DNA from: an uncultured Thermomicrobiales bacterium
Lineage (GTDB): Bacteria; Chloroflexota; Chloroflexia; Thermomicrobiales; CADCWN01
DNA length: 39,294 nucleotides
Reading direction: 5' to 3'
Assembly: GCA_902806415.1 (NCBI GenBank)
Contig: CADCWN010000314.1
Span: 1 to 39,294 of the forward strand
Part shown: piece by piece, positions 16,471 to 25,182 of the stretch
Layout of the letters: the number at the start of each line of letters is the position of its first letter
How positions within the stretch are numbered: the stretch's first letter is position 1
Notes under the pieces: generated by a model
The model's input: only the letters and a program-made list of their open reading frames with translations
The model's database searches: none
Told to the model about the DNA's origin: nothing
Made by a program: the position numbers and the translations under genes

Positions 16471-16604
16471 TGGCGGCTGAAGCCGCGCCTCGCGGGCGGC
16501 GGCCGCCACCAAGTCCGCCTGTGCGGGCTGGGATCGCCACCCACCCAGCCTCCGCAGGGAGGCTTCGTGGCCCGCTGGCCCGCGAGGCGCGGCTTCAGCC
16601 GCCA
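16471..16604. repeat. Structured dispersed palindrome D (GGCGGCTGAAGCCGC type)
   Basis: A perfect 27-bp inverted repeat (16471-16497 with 16578-16604) encloses 80 bases that hold two smaller hairpins, around GCCTGTGCGGGC and GCCTCCGCAGGGAGGC. Repeats of this cruciform shape and with these GCTGAAGCCGC arms are scattered in Chloroflexota and other environmental genomes. It lies in the 570-base gap between rplS and the patB-like gene, which otherwise holds promoters and repeat B3. Confidence 0.85.
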
Positions 16605-16655
16605 GCCAGCACCTCGCGCATAAGCCCTGATAGTTGGATGGACGAGGGGTTGAAC

Positions 16656-16682
16656 CACAGAGCGCACAGAGCGCACAGAGCG
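16656..16682 (+). repeat. Tandem nonamer CACAGAGCG x3 (family B relative)
   Basis: Three perfect copies of CACAGAGCG. The shared CAGAG core links it to the octamer repeats at 29-65 and 3238-3756. No gene is attached here. Confidence 0.75.
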
Positions 16683-16782
16683 GGGCCGAGGGACGAGAGA
16701 TACACTCGAGCGGCAGTCATAAAAATCAGGGCAACTCCCTTTGTAATCCGCAAGATCGGACAGAAGTACAGATGGCGTCGCC

Positions 16783-16811
16783 TTGACACCCCAACGGAGC
16801 GGTGCTATGTA
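16783..16811 (+). promoter_or_regulatory. Promoter of the PatB-like lyase gene
   Basis: A perfect TTGACA (16783-16788), a 17-base spacer and TATGTA (16806-16811) lie 62 bases before the ATG. Confidence 0.6.
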
Positions 16812-16873
16812 GAGGGGTATCATCGAGTCGATCGATCGAGAGAAGCTGTGTGAACTGAGAGGCGGGAAGCGCG

Positions 16874-18067
16874 ATGACGATCACCACCGAGCCATTCGAG
16901 ATGAGCCTCGCGGCGCTGCGCGCCCGGCGCGGCAACAAATGGAACCGCTACCCCGCAGATGTCATGCCGGCCTGGGTCGCGGATATGGATTTCACGATCG
17001 CCGAGCCGATCCAGCGGGCGATCGAGAAGCTGATCGTCGAGGAGCGCGACTACGGCTACGGCTACCGCGCCGGGGAGAACAGCCTCCCGGCGGCTTTCGC
17101 CCATCGTATGAACGATCGCTATGGCTGGGCGATCGACCAGGATCTGGTGCTGAACGTCACCGGCACCGTGCAGGGGATGTTCGTCTCGACGATGGGGCTG
17201 AGCGAGCCGGGCGACGGCGTGCTGATCCAGACCCCGATCTACCCCCCTTTCCTGATGACGATCGAGAAGAGCGGGCGACGGCTGGTCGAGAATCCGCTGC
17301 GCGACACCGGCTCCGGCTGGGAGCTCGATATCGAGGGGATGCGCGCGGCGGCCGACGCGGGGACGAAAGTCCTCCTCTTCTGCAATCCGCACAACCCCAC
17401 CGGGCGGGTCTACACCCGCGAGGAGTTGCAGGCGGTCGGTGATCTGGCGGTCGAGCGTGATCTGGTAATCATCTCCGATGAGGTCCACGCCGACCTCATC
17501 TACAGCGGCCACAAGCATATCCCCATCGCGACCCTCAGCCCAGAGATCGCCGCGCGCACGGTGACACTGACCGCCGCGAGCAAGGGATTCAACCTGGCGG
17601 CGCTGCGCTGCTCGGTGATCTACTTCGGCTCACAGGCGCTCCGCGAGCGCTTTCGCCGCGTCCTGCCCGACTACGTGCTCGGCTCGTCCAGCGTCGTCGG
17701 GATCGACGCGACCGTGGCGGCGTGGTACCACGGCCAGCCCTGGCTCGACGAGGTGCTGAAGAAGTTGGAAGCCAATCGCGATTATGTCGCCCAGTTCATC
17801 AAGGACCAGATGCCGGGAATCCGCCACCACCCGCCGCAGGGAACCTACCTCTCCTGGCTGAACTGCGAGGATTTGGGCCTGCCCGGCGAGAGCCCGTATC
17901 ACTTCTTCCTGGAAGAGGCGAAGGTCGGGTTCAATCAGGGCGGCGACTTCGGGCCGCTCGGCAAAAATTCCGTGCGCCTGAACTTCGCCACCAGCCGCGA
18001 GGTGCTGGACGAGGTGCTGGGGCGGATGGCCGACGCCATCGAGCGGGCACCGGCCCTGGCGCGGTAA
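16874..18067 (+). CDS. MalY/PatB-type pyridoxal phosphate cystathionine beta-lyase (C-S lyase)
   Basis: A fold-I PLP enzyme of 397 residues cleaving C-S bonds of cystathionine or cysteine conjugates to give homocysteine or a thiol, pyruvate and ammonia. It has the subfamily N-terminus R-x-G-x-KWNRYP followed by MPAWVADMDF. Also seen are YGYGY, TPIYPPF, LLFCNPHNPTGRVY, ISDEVHADLIYSGHKHIP and the PLP lysine in TAASKGFNLAALRCS (Lys237). MalY relatives can also act as transcription modulators; nothing here shows that. It has its own promoter and a 20-bp terminator, so it is a single-gene unit. Confidence 0.93.
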   Translation: MTITTEPFEMSLAALRARRGNKWNRYPADVMPAWVADMDFTIAEPIQRAIEKLIVEERDYGYGYRAGENSLPAAFAHRMNDRYGWAIDQDLVLNVTGTVQGMFVSTMGLSEPGDGVLIQTPIYPPFLMTIEKSGRRLVENPLRDTGSGWELDIEGMRAAADAGTKVLLFCNPHNPTGRVYTREELQAVGDLAVERDLVIISDEVHADLIYSGHKHIPIATLSPEIAARTVTLTAASKGFNLAALRCSVIYFGSQALRERFRRVLPDYVLGSSSVVGIDATVAAWYHGQPWLDEVLKKLEANRDYVAQFIKDQMPGIRHHPPQGTYLSWLNCEDLGLPGESPYHFFLEEAKVGFNQGGDFGPLGKNSVRLNFATSREVLDEVLGRMADAIERAPALAR

Positions 18068-18097
18068 GGTCGCGAACGAGCGCACGGCGGGCGAGAA

Positions 18098-18141
18098 AGA
18101 GGGGGGGTGGCCGGGGAGAAGTCCCCGGCCACCCCCCCTCT
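18098..18141 (+). terminator. Terminator hairpin after the PatB-like gene
   Basis: A 20-bp perfect stem (18098-18117 with 18122-18141) with a GAAG tetraloop, 30 bases after the stop. The seven-G run in the arm is unusual. Confidence 0.8.
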
Positions 18142-18190
18142 CGCTGAATGCTGCGCTTCGCGAATACGTATGCAGTTGGCTGGTGCGCCC

Positions 18191-18257
18191 GCATCGCTTC
18201 ACCCTCCCGCTTCAGGGAAGGGTGAAGCGATGCGGGCGGCGGGGAGGGGTCATCCCA
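18191..18257 (+). repeat. Double-hairpin dispersed repeat C2
   Basis: CCCTCCCGCTTCAGGGAAGGG and GCGGCGGGGAGGGGTCATCCC match repeats C1 and C3. This copy also forms an outer 15-bp stem (18191-18205 with 18219-18233). It lies between convergent genes and could terminate the class V aminotransferase on the minus strand. Confidence 0.7.
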
Positions 18258-18306
18258 CACTCACAAACCCACAGCCATTCGCGAAACGGGCCGACAAGGA
18301 ACTGGC

Positions 18307-19512
18307 TCAAATATTCTTGGCGATCACGGCGATCGCCTCGGCCAGCTGATCGATCTCGTCCTCAGTATTATAGAAGCCGGTCGAGACGCGATTCGCGTTC
18401 GGGTGGGGGGTGTGGCGGATCACGATCTGCTGCTCGGCCAACCGCGCGGTGAGATCGGCGGGGGCGATCCCGGCCAGAGAGAAGTGCGTCAACCCCGTCC
18501 TCGGATCGCGCGGGCTGACCATCGTGACACCGGGAATGGCCGCGAGCGCGTCGTAGCAGTAGCGACCGAGTTCGGCGATCCGCGCGTAGATCCACTCCCA
18601 ACCGATGTCGTCGGCGAGCCAGTCGAGGCTGGCGTTGAGGCCGACGACCGAGGGCGGATAGAGGGTGGCGGCCTCATAGCGGCTCGCGGCGGGCGGCGGG
18701 ATATAATAGCCCTCGTGGCTGCTCCTCCCCCCCTGCACCCCGGCGTAACCGATGTAGGACTGGCTGATCTCGGCCAGGCGGTCCCGGCGCACGAAGAGCG
18801 CGCCGGTCCCATCGGGGCCACAGAGCCACTTCTGCCCCGAGCAGGCATAGGCATCGACCCCGAGATCGTAGACGGGCGCGGGAACCATGCCGCTCCCTTG
18901 CGCCGCATCGCAGATCAGCAGTGCGCCGACGCTGTGCGCCAGATCGGCCAATTCCCGCAGGGGCAAAATCATCCCGGTCGCCCAGGAGACGTGCGAGAGG
19001 ACGACCGCCTTCGTGCGCGCGGTCAACACCTTGCCGAGTTCTTCAACCGGGTCGAGATCAACCAACCCGATCTCGGTCATCCGCAGGCGCACGCCATGGC
19101 GATGCTTCAGCAGGTAGAGGGGATAGAGACCGCCCGGATGCTCGGTCGTCGCGGTGATCACCTCGTCGCCGCGCTCCCAGGGCAGGCCCGCAAGGGCGAT
19201 ATTCATCCCCTCGGTCGTGTTGTGCGTCAGCGCGATCTCATCCGTGCCGCACCCCAGCAGCGCGGCGAACTTCGCGCGGGCCGCGTCGGCGTTGGCGACA
19301 CCGCGCGCCCAAGTTGTCGCCCCGATCCGCCCCTCGTGCAGTTCTTCCGTCGCTGCGGCGATGAGCGCATCGTGGCTGCGCTGCGGGAGCGGCCCATTCG
19401 TGCCATTATTCAGATACAGGCATCCGTGGATCGCGGGCAACTCCGCTCGGATCGCCAGGATCTTCTCCCGATTGGCGGCACCCCTCGCGCGCGTGGTCGG
19501 CTCGGCAGACAT
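18307..19512 (-). CDS. Class V aminotransferase (isopenicillin-N epimerase / cysteine desulfurase-like)
   Basis: A 401-residue PLP enzyme. YLNNGTNGPLPQRSHDAL, ALTHNTTEGMNIAL, TTEHPGGLYPL, LSHVSWATGMILP, ICDAAQGSG and the PLP site SGQKWLCGPDGTGALFV are those of the epimerase/selenocysteine-lyase-like branch. No catalytic SGSAC-type cysteine loop is seen near the C-terminus, so it is probably not a sulfur-mobilising desulfurase. The substrate is unknown. An ATG at 19512 lies near the left arm of heptamer element A3. The MFS transporter gene ends just beyond that element on the same strand, so the two could be transcribed together. Confidence 0.85.
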   Translation of the reverse strand: MSAEPTTRARGAANREKILAIRAELPAIHGCLYLNNGTNGPLPQRSHDALIAAATEELHEGRIGATTWARGVANADAARAKFAALLGCGTDEIALTHNTTEGMNIALAGLPWERGDEVITATTEHPGGLYPLYLLKHRHGVRLRMTEIGLVDLDPVEELGKVLTARTKAVVLSHVSWATGMILPLRELADLAHSVGALLICDAAQGSGMVPAPVYDLGVDAYACSGQKWLCGPDGTGALFVRRDRLAEISQSYIGYAGVQGGRSSHEGYYIPPPAASRYEAATLYPPSVVGLNASLDWLADDIGWEWIYARIAELGRYCYDALAAIPGVTMVSPRDPRTGLTHFSLAGIAPADLTARLAEQQIVIRHTPHPNANRVSTGFYNTEDEIDQLAEAIAVIAKNI

Positions 19513-19526
19513 TATTCACCCCTATT

Positions 19527-19621
19527 GAATGACGAGTGACGAGTGACGAATAAGTACGGGAGGGACGAACCGCGCTGCACGGCTTCCCTGCCCCCCATTC
19601 GTCACTCGTCACTCGTCATTC
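19527..19621. repeat. Heptamer inverted-arm element A3 (units GAATGAC/GAGTGAC)
   Basis: The left arm (19527-19551) reads GAATGAC-GAGTGAC-GAGTGAC-GAAT. The right arm (19597-19621) is its perfect 25-bp reverse complement. A 45-nt spacer lies between. The element separates the MFS gene (stop at 19625) from the aminotransferase start on the minus strand and occupies nearly the whole gap. Confidence 0.92.
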
Positions 19622-19624
19622 CGC

Positions 19625-20932
19625 TTAGTCGTCCCCCGCGCCACTGAGCGTGGGCCGGACGGGCAAGGCCAGCGGCGGGACGAGCGGGCGGACACGCACC
19701 GCCTGGATAATCGCCGCCGCCGCGAAGCCGAGGAACGCGTTGATCATCAGCGCGAGGTGATAATTGCCGGTGATGTCGTAGTTGCGCCCGGCGATCACCG
19801 ACCCGACCCCCACGCCGATATTCATCGCGCTGAAGACGAAGCCGAAGATCGTGCCGATCGAGGCGCGCCCGTAGATCTCGGCGGTCATCGCGGAGGTGAG
19901 CGGGGTTGTCGAAGTCCAGGAGATCCCCATCACGATCGCGGCGGCGAAGATCCCGACGATGTTCGGGCCGGCCAGCAGCAGGATGAGGAAGGAGAGCCCG
20001 CGCAGGAAATAGGTGACGGTGAGCATCGGGCGATACCCGACGCGGTCGGCCAGGTAACCGATCAGGAGCGCGCCCAGCACGCTCGCCCCGCCCACCACCG
20101 CGAGGGAGGTCGAGGCGACGACCTGCATGGTACCGACGCTATGTTCGGGCATATCGAGGAAGTAGGGGACCATGTGGACCTGGGTGAAGGCCATCGTGTA
20201 GCCGCAGACGAAGAAGCCGAACGATAACTGCCAATAGGCCGGGATGCGGATAGCCTGCCAGATCGAGATCTTCGGCCCTTCGGCGAGGGCGCGCGAGCGC
20301 GCGTCGCGCGGGGCGACGGCGGCTTCGTCGGGGTCATCGGTCGCGCCGACGGGGGCATCGCGGATGAACCACCAGCCGAGCGGCAGCATCGCCGCGACGA
20401 CGACGACGGCGATCGACCAGTAACTGATCCGCCAGCCATACTGCGCCATGACCCAGGTGGCGATCGGGATGACCGCCAGTTGGCCGAAGGCCGCGCCGGA
20501 GGAGGAGATCGAGAGGGCCATCCCGCGCCGCTTCGTGAACCAGCCGCTGATCAGCTTGGTGATATTCACCGGGCTCATCGCCGCGAAGGAGACCGCCGCG
20601 ATCACGCTGTAGAAGAGGTAAATCTGCCAGAGCTGCGTCGCCAGGGTGATCGGGAGACTCAGCAGCGCGGTGCCGAGCGTGCCGAGCAGCAGGATTCGCC
20701 GCGAACCCCAGCGATCGACCGCGATTCCGATCAGCGGCTGCAAGAGCGTGAGGATAACGACGTTGATCGTCACGGCGGAGGAAAGCGCCTCCCGGCTCCA
20801 GCCGAACTCCTCGCTCAGCGGTTTCAGCACGACCCCGAAGAGGAACCGCGCCCCGGAGGTGACGGCCAGCATCGTCGTCACCGTGGCGACGACGAACCAG
20901 CCCTGGTAGACGCCCCGTGTTGCTTGCTTCAT
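19625..20932 (-). CDS. MFS transporter (OFA-like, monocarboxylate-type)
   Basis: A 435-residue inner-membrane carrier with twelve predicted helices. It opens GVYQGWFVVATVTTMLAVTSGARFLFGVVLKPL and has the loop 2-3 signature IGIAVDRWGSRRILLLG with its repeat LIGYLADRVGYRPML in the second half. The mid-loop is charged (TDDPDEAAVAPRDARSRALA). The resemblance is to oxalate/formate and monocarboxylate antiporters; the substrate is not deducible. I start at ATG 20932, preceded by GGAGAGCG; upstream in-frame codons (to 20983) are not membrane-like. It diverges from rpsT across a 450-base region. Confidence 0.87.
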   Translation of the reverse strand: MKQATRGVYQGWFVVATVTTMLAVTSGARFLFGVVLKPLSEEFGWSREALSSAVTINVVILTLLQPLIGIAVDRWGSRRILLLGTLGTALLSLPITLATQLWQIYLFYSVIAAVSFAAMSPVNITKLISGWFTKRRGMALSISSSGAAFGQLAVIPIATWVMAQYGWRISYWSIAVVVVAAMLPLGWWFIRDAPVGATDDPDEAAVAPRDARSRALAEGPKISIWQAIRIPAYWQLSFGFFVCGYTMAFTQVHMVPYFLDMPEHSVGTMQVVASTSLAVVGGASVLGALLIGYLADRVGYRPMLTVTYFLRGLSFLILLLAGPNIVGIFAAAIVMGISWTSTTPLTSAMTAEIYGRASIGTIFGFVFSAMNIGVGVGSVIAGRNYDITGNYHLALMINAFLGFAAAAIIQAVRVRPLVPPLALPVRPTLSGAGDD

Positions 20933-20964
20933 CGCTCTCCCACATCCATCGCCGCTGATGCAAT

Positions 20965-20976
20965 ACTTCGCGAAGT
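20965..20976. promoter_or_regulatory. Palindrome upstream of the MFS gene
   Basis: ACTTCGCGAAGT is a perfect 12-bp palindrome 33 bases upstream of the MFS start. On the minus strand TACACT overlaps its upstream edge and could be a -10, so this could be an operator. No matching regulator is identified. Confidence 0.35.
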
Positions 20977-21179
20977 GTAGCATAGGAGCACGATACCGGC
21001 GGGTTTACGCCACAACCATAGCTCCCACTCTATCCCCGGCCTGTAGGGCGTATGCGCGAGTTGATGCCAACGCCGGCGGGCGATTGATGGCGGTGGCGAA
21101 TTCAAGCGGGGTACGGCGGTCGGTTGAACCCCGAGGCTGCCCCCTTGCGCACAAACCCTGCACCGGCCCCATGCAGCGG

Positions 21180-21254
21180 TTGAGATTGACCCGCCGATCT
21201 GCTACACTCCCCCAAGCGTGCCGCGAGGCACGCCTTTAGATTGTGTGCCTCGCG
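21180..21254 (+). promoter_or_regulatory. rpsT promoter and leader with alternative hairpins
   Basis: TTGAGA (21180-21185), a 17-base spacer and TACACT (21203-21208) predict a start near 21215 and a leader of about 170 bases. The leader begins with a hairpin GCGTGCC/GGCACGC (21216-21222 with 21227-21233). The same bases can instead pair as CGCGAGGCAC (21222-21231) with GTGCCTCGCG (21245-21254), so the two folds exclude each other. The rest of the 450-base divergent gap (20933-21384) shows no gene or tRNA. Confidence 0.55.
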
Positions 21255-21384
21255 CGATCATAATCATGCCGATTGAGGGAGAAAACGCGCGCCAAGGCCG
21301 CACCGATGGCTGAGGACGCTGCGAGAGAAGTAGCATCAGTGCCGGGGAATGAGCCCGGTCGCAACCGTAGGGAGGGGAGTCAGC

Positions 21385-21660
21385 ATGGCCAATAACAAGT
21401 CGGCGGAGAAGCGGATCAAGGTCAACGAGCGGCGCCGGTTGCGGAACCAGACCTACCGCTCGGCGACGCGCACCATCGTGAAGAAGGCCGAACGGGCGAT
21501 CGAGACCGGCTCCGGCGAGCAGACAACCGTCTCCCTCGCGGCGGCGCTGTCCCAGCTCGACAAGGCGGCGGGCAAAGGGATCATCCACCGCAACGCGGCG
21601 GCCCGCAAGAAGTCGCGCCTGATGGCCCGCTTCAATAAGCTGGCCCAGCCAGCCGCATAA
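21385..21660 (+). CDS. rpsT: 30S ribosomal protein S20
   Basis: A 91-residue helical, very basic 16S rRNA-binding protein. MANNKSAEKRIKVNERRRLRN, YRSATRTIVKKAERAI and GIIHRNAAARKKSRLMARFNKL are the family blocks. The ATG at 21385 follows GGGAGGGGAGTCAGC. It is a single-gene unit with a long structured leader and its own terminator, as expected for an autoregulated ribosomal protein. Confidence 0.97.
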   Translation: MANNKSAEKRIKVNERRRLRNQTYRSATRTIVKKAERAIETGSGEQTTVSLAAALSQLDKAAGKGIIHRNAAARKKSRLMARFNKLAQPAA

Positions 21661-21692
21661 TTCGCAGGCTGATACTGGCTCAGGATGAGCAG

Positions 21693-21718
21693 AGGCGGGG
21701 GCGATGCCCCCGCCTTTT
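21693..21718 (+). terminator. Intrinsic terminator of rpsT
   Basis: GGCGGGGGC (21694-21702) pairs with GCCCCCGCC (21706-21714), loop GAT, followed by TTTT, 33 bases after the stop. It is the most classical terminator in the window. Confidence 0.85.
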
Positions 21719-21818
21719 ACTATTTGATGGTGCTGTGCCCTGCCCAGCGCACACCCGCTCGTCATCCCAGCACCCTGGGCAGGGGGGCGAGTGACCCCAC
21801 GCCGATGACACTTGGCCA

Positions 21819-22457
21819 CTACTCGGCGAGGTGATCGCACCCATCGAGGACGATGACACGATGCCCTGCGAGGTCGATCGCGATCTCGGCGAGGCTGCAA
21901 TTGCGCACCGAATCATTCGGCCAGCGATTCTCGGCGTCGCCACGGAGATGGGCGAGGGCGAAGCGGATCGTGCCGCCGTGCGAGGCGAGGATGACCGCCT
22001 CGTCGGGCGAGCCGGTCGGGGTGGGACGACCGTGGCGCGCGACGATCTCATCGAGCGTGGCGACGACGCGCGCGCCGAAGGTTCGCCCGGTTTCCCCTTC
22101 GGGCCAGCCGTGATCGAGGCCGAACGCCAGGCGCTCCTCCTCCAGCCGGGGCCAGCGCTCGCGCACCGCCGTGAACGCGAGGCCGGTGGCCGCGCCGACA
22201 TTGATCTCGCGCAGACCCGGATGGGCCACGGGGGTCAGGCCGAGCGCGTCGGCGATGACCTCGCCGGTGCGCCAAGCGCGCAGGAGCGGGCTGGCGTAGA
22301 GCGCCACCGGGCGGATGTCGTCGCGCGCGGCGAGCGCCCGCGCGGTCGCCGCCGCCTGCGCCTCGCCCCGCGCGCTGAGTGGGGAATCGAGCCAACCCTG
22401 GTAAATACCGGCGGCATTCGCGTCGGATTCGCCATGACGGACGAGGATCAGCCGCAT
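21819..22457 (-). CDS. Histidine phosphatase family protein (phosphoglycerate mutase-like)
   Basis: A 212-residue phosphatase of the GpmB/cobC-like branch. The phosphohistidine motif is LILVRHGESDAN (His8), with GWLDSPLSARGEAQA, ALYASPLLRAWRTGEVIA, LREINVGAATGL and the second catalytic SHGGTIRF. The substrate is uncertain. ATG 22457 is preceded by AAGGAGCGACAGCG. It is divergent from the hydroxyacid dehydrogenase across 161 bases. Confidence 0.9.
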   Translation of the reverse strand: MRLILVRHGESDANAAGIYQGWLDSPLSARGEAQAAATARALAARDDIRPVALYASPLLRAWRTGEVIADALGLTPVAHPGLREINVGAATGLAFTAVRERWPRLEEERLAFGLDHGWPEGETGRTFGARVVATLDEIVARHGRPTPTGSPDEAVILASHGGTIRFALAHLRGDAENRWPNDSVRNCSLAEIAIDLAGHRVIVLDGCDHLAE

Positions 22458-22618
22458 CGCTGTCGCTCCTTGTGACCATTTTCGGACGACGATGAGCCTG
22501 CCGCGAGGAGGATAGCGGCTTGGTAAGGGGCATGGCAAGGAGCATGGCAAGCGAGGGGCGAGGGTCGCGCGACGGTGATCTGCGGTAGAATGCCCGCCTG
22601 AGAGGGAAGGGGGGAGCG

Positions 22619-23638
22619 ATGCCAACGATCGCGGTCACGCGCAAGATTCCCGAGGCGGGGCTACGGCCACTCCGCGAGGCGGGCGATCTGCGGCTCTGGC
22701 CGGACGACCTGCCGCCGGATACGGAACAACTCGCCGACCTCTTGCGCGGCTGCGACGGCGCGCTGACGATGGTGACCGACCGGATCGACGCGGCGCTCCT
22801 CGACGCCGCACCAAGTCTGCGCGTCGTCAGCACTTTCGCGGTCGGCTACGACAATATCGACGTCCCGGCGGCGACCGCGCGCGGCATCGCCGTCTGCAAC
22901 ACGCCCGGTGTGCTGACCGAATCGACGGCGGACGCCGCGTTCTCGCTCCTCCTCGCCGCCGCGCGCCGGATCCCGGAAGGGATCGACTACGTCCGCAACG
23001 GGGAGTGGCGCGCGTGGAGTCCGATGGTCTTGCTCGGCCACGATATTCACGGGGCCACGCTCGGCATCATCGGGATGGGGCGGATCGGTCAGGCGGTCGC
23101 CCGCCGTGCGCGCGGCTTCGGGATGCGGATCCTCTATCACAACCGGCGGCGCGACCGCGACGCCGAGCGCGAACTCGGCGCGACGTATGCGCCGCTCGAC
23201 GAGTTGCTGGGCGAGGCAGACTTCGTCACCCTGCATGTCGCGCTGAACGCGGAGACGCGCCATCTGATCGGCGCGCGCGAACTCGGCCTGATGCGGCGCG
23301 AGGCGATCCTGATCAACGCCGCGCGCGGGCCGGTCGTGGACACCGACGCCCTCGTGACCGCCCTGCGCGCGGGTACGATCGCCGGGGCAGCGCTCGATGT
23401 GACCGACCCCGAGCCGCTGCCCACCGCCCACCCGCTCGTCGGCCTGCCGAACGCGATCGTCGTCCCGCACACGGCGTCCTCGACGATCGCCACGCGCGAC
23501 AAGATGGCGACGATGGCGGCGCAGAACCTCCTCGCGGTCCTCAATGGTGAGTCGCCGCCGTCGATCGTCAACCCGGCGGTGCTGGAGCGCGACCAGGGAT
23601 CGCGGGCCAGCGGAATGAATGAGCGCGCCGGGGCGTAG
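22619..23638 (+). CDS. D-2-hydroxyacid dehydrogenase (glyoxylate reductase / glycerate dehydrogenase type)
   Basis: An NAD(P)H-dependent enzyme of 339 residues interconverting 2-oxo acids and D-2-hydroxy acids. [35 protein letters not shown] is the family entry. [30 protein letters not shown] is the Rossmann site, followed by catalytic Arg in [10 protein letters not shown], Glu in DVTDPEPL and His in VVPHTASST. The NRRR after the third strand suggests NADPH preference. The last 20 residues are non-conserved. The ATG follows GGAAGGGGGGAGCG. Confidence 0.92.
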   Translation: MPTIAVTRKIPEAGLRPLREAGDLRLWPDDLPPDTEQLADLLRGCDGALTMVTDRIDAALLDAAPSLRVVSTFAVGYDNIDVPAATARGIAVCNTPGVLTESTADAAFSLLLAAARRIPEGIDYVRNGEWRAWSPMVLLGHDIHGATLGIIGMGRIGQAVARRARGFGMRILYHNRRRDRDAERELGATYAPLDELLGEADFVTLHVALNAETRHLIGARELGLMRREAILINAARGPVVDTDALVTALRAGTIAGAALDVTDPEPLPTAHPLVGLPNAIVVPHTASSTIATRDKMATMAAQNLLAVLNGESPPSIVNPAVLERDQGSRASGMNERAGA

Positions 23639-23730
23639 TACCGGAACGAGTACAATTACTCGGTCACAGCGAGGCGCGCGGCGTCTTTCCTTGGTGACGG
23701 GACTTGCTCAGAGTGCGGAGGCGGGGGGGA

Positions 23731-24993
23731 ATGGCTTCAGCGAATGGATATCGGCGCGTCGTCGTGACGGGGATCGGCGCGGTCTCGCCGATCGGCCTGA
23801 ACGTCGGCGAGAATTGGGAGGCGATCGTCGCCGGGCGCTCGGGGCTCGGACCGATCACCCACTTCGACGCGGTCGGGCGCGGCTTCGGCACGCAGATCGC
23901 CGCCGAGGTCAAGGGCTTCGATCCGCTGACGCGGGTCAGCGCGAAAGAAGCGCGGCGGATGGATCGGGTCATCCAATTCGCAGTCGTCGCGGCGTTCGAG
24001 GCGGTCGAATCGGCGGGGCTGCAAATCACCGAGGAGAACGCCGAGCGGGTCGGGGTGATCGTCGGCTCCGGGATCGGCGGGCTCGCCACGCTGGAGCAGC
24101 AGGCGGCGGTGCTGGCCGAGAAGGGGCCGAAGCGGGTCAGCCCGTTCCTCATCCCGATGATGATCGCCGACATGCCAGCGGGGCAAATCTCGATCTCGCT
24201 CGGGGCAAAGGGGACGAACTTCTGCCCGGTATCGGCCTGCGCCACCAGCGCCCACGCGATCGGCGAGGCGACGGAGAATATCCGGCGCGGCGCGGCCGAC
24301 GTGATCATCGCGGGCGGCACCGAGGCGTGCATCACGCCGCTCAGCATCGCGGGCTTCGGCTCGATGACCGCCCTCTCGACCCGCAACGACGAGCCGCAGC
24401 GGGCCAGCCGCCCGTTCGACCGCGAGCGCGACGGCTTCGTGATGGGCGAGGGCGCGGCGATGCTGGTCCTCGAAGCGCTGGAGCACGCCCAGGAGCGCGG
24501 CGCGACGATCCTCGGCGAGGTCCTCGGCTACGGCAGCACCGCCGACGCCAACCACATCACCCAGCCCTCGCCGGGCGGCGAGGGCGGCGTGCGGGCAATG
24601 CGGATCGCGCTGCAGGGGGCCGGGCTGCAACCGGAGCAGATCGCCTATCTCAACGCGCACGGCACCTCGACGCCGCTGAACGAGACGCTGGAAACGGCCT
24701 CGATCAAGACGGTCTTCGGCGAGTACGCCTACCGCCTGCCGATCAGTTCCACCAAGTCGATGACCGGCCATCTGCTCGGCGCGGCGGGATCGCTGGAGGC
24801 GATTTATTGCCTCAAGGCGATCGAGACGAGCACCATCCCCCCGACGATCAACTACGAGTTCCCCGACCCGACCTGCGACCTCGACTACGTCCCGAACGAG
24901 CCGCGCCACGCCGACCTGCCCTACGTGATGACGAACTCGCTCGGCTTCGGCGGGCATAACGTCTCGCTGATCCTGGGGAAGTGGGAGGGGTAA
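23731..24993 (+). CDS. fabF: Beta-ketoacyl-[acyl-carrier-protein] synthase II
   Basis: Elongates acyl-ACP with malonyl-ACP in type II fatty acid synthesis. The 420 residues start [15 protein letters not shown]. The catalytic cysteine is in [14 protein letters not shown] (Cys170), with histidines in [11 protein letters not shown] (His310) and [12 protein letters not shown] (His347) and Lys342 in the latter. [14 protein letters not shown] and [14 protein letters not shown] complete the fold. ATG 23731 is preceded by GGAGGCGGGGGGGA. A TACAAT near 23651 could be its -10. No acpP or fabD is adjacent, so it stands outside a fab cluster. Confidence 0.95.
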   Translation: MASANGYRRVVVTGIGAVSPIGLNVGENWEAIVAGRSGLGPITHFDAVGRGFGTQIAAEVKGFDPLTRVSAKEARRMDRVIQFAVVAAFEAVESAGLQITEENAERVGVIVGSGIGGLATLEQQAAVLAEKGPKRVSPFLIPMMIADMPAGQISISLGAKGTNFCPVSACATSAHAIGEATENIRRGAADVIIAGGTEACITPLSIAGFGSMTALSTRNDEPQRASRPFDRERDGFVMGEGAAMLVLEALEHAQERGATILGEVLGYGSTADANHITQPSPGGEGGVRAMRIALQGAGLQPEQIAYLNAHGTSTPLNETLETASIKTVFGEYAYRLPISSTKSMTGHLLGAAGSLEAIYCLKAIETSTIPPTINYEFPDPTCDLDYVPNEPRHADLPYVMTNSLGFGGHNVSLILGKWEG

Positions 24994-25006
24994 GGGGATG
25001 GCCCTC

Positions 25007-25060
25007 ACCCCCGGCTCGCTGCGCTCGCCACCCCCTCTCCCAATTCTGGGAGAGGGAGTC
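25007..25060. repeat. CTCACCCCC-type dispersed repeat with terminator-like hairpin (E)
   Basis: CCCTCACCCCCGGCTCGC leads into a perfect 10-bp stem (25033-25042 with 25047-25056) around ATTC. Repeats with this text are common in environmental genomes. Here it lies just after fabF and could terminate it. Confidence 0.7.
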
Positions 25061-25182
25061 CAAACGCTCCCGTTGTCAGCGAGACATGGTGCTTGCTCTG
25101 GTGCGATCGCCTTCTCACCGCTCTACCAACGCCATTCTCGATACGACGGGAATAGGACAGTAACGAATTTCTTCCGATTTGC

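Noticed and set aside
20980-21180. A tRNA or small RNA gene in the MFS-rpsT gap
   Set aside because: I could not fold an acceptor stem and T-arm; the GGTTGAACCCC stretch lacks the invariant T-loop bases.
23737-25008. 423-codon open frame antisense to fabF
   Set aside because: It is a mirror of the ketosynthase with no recognisable motif.
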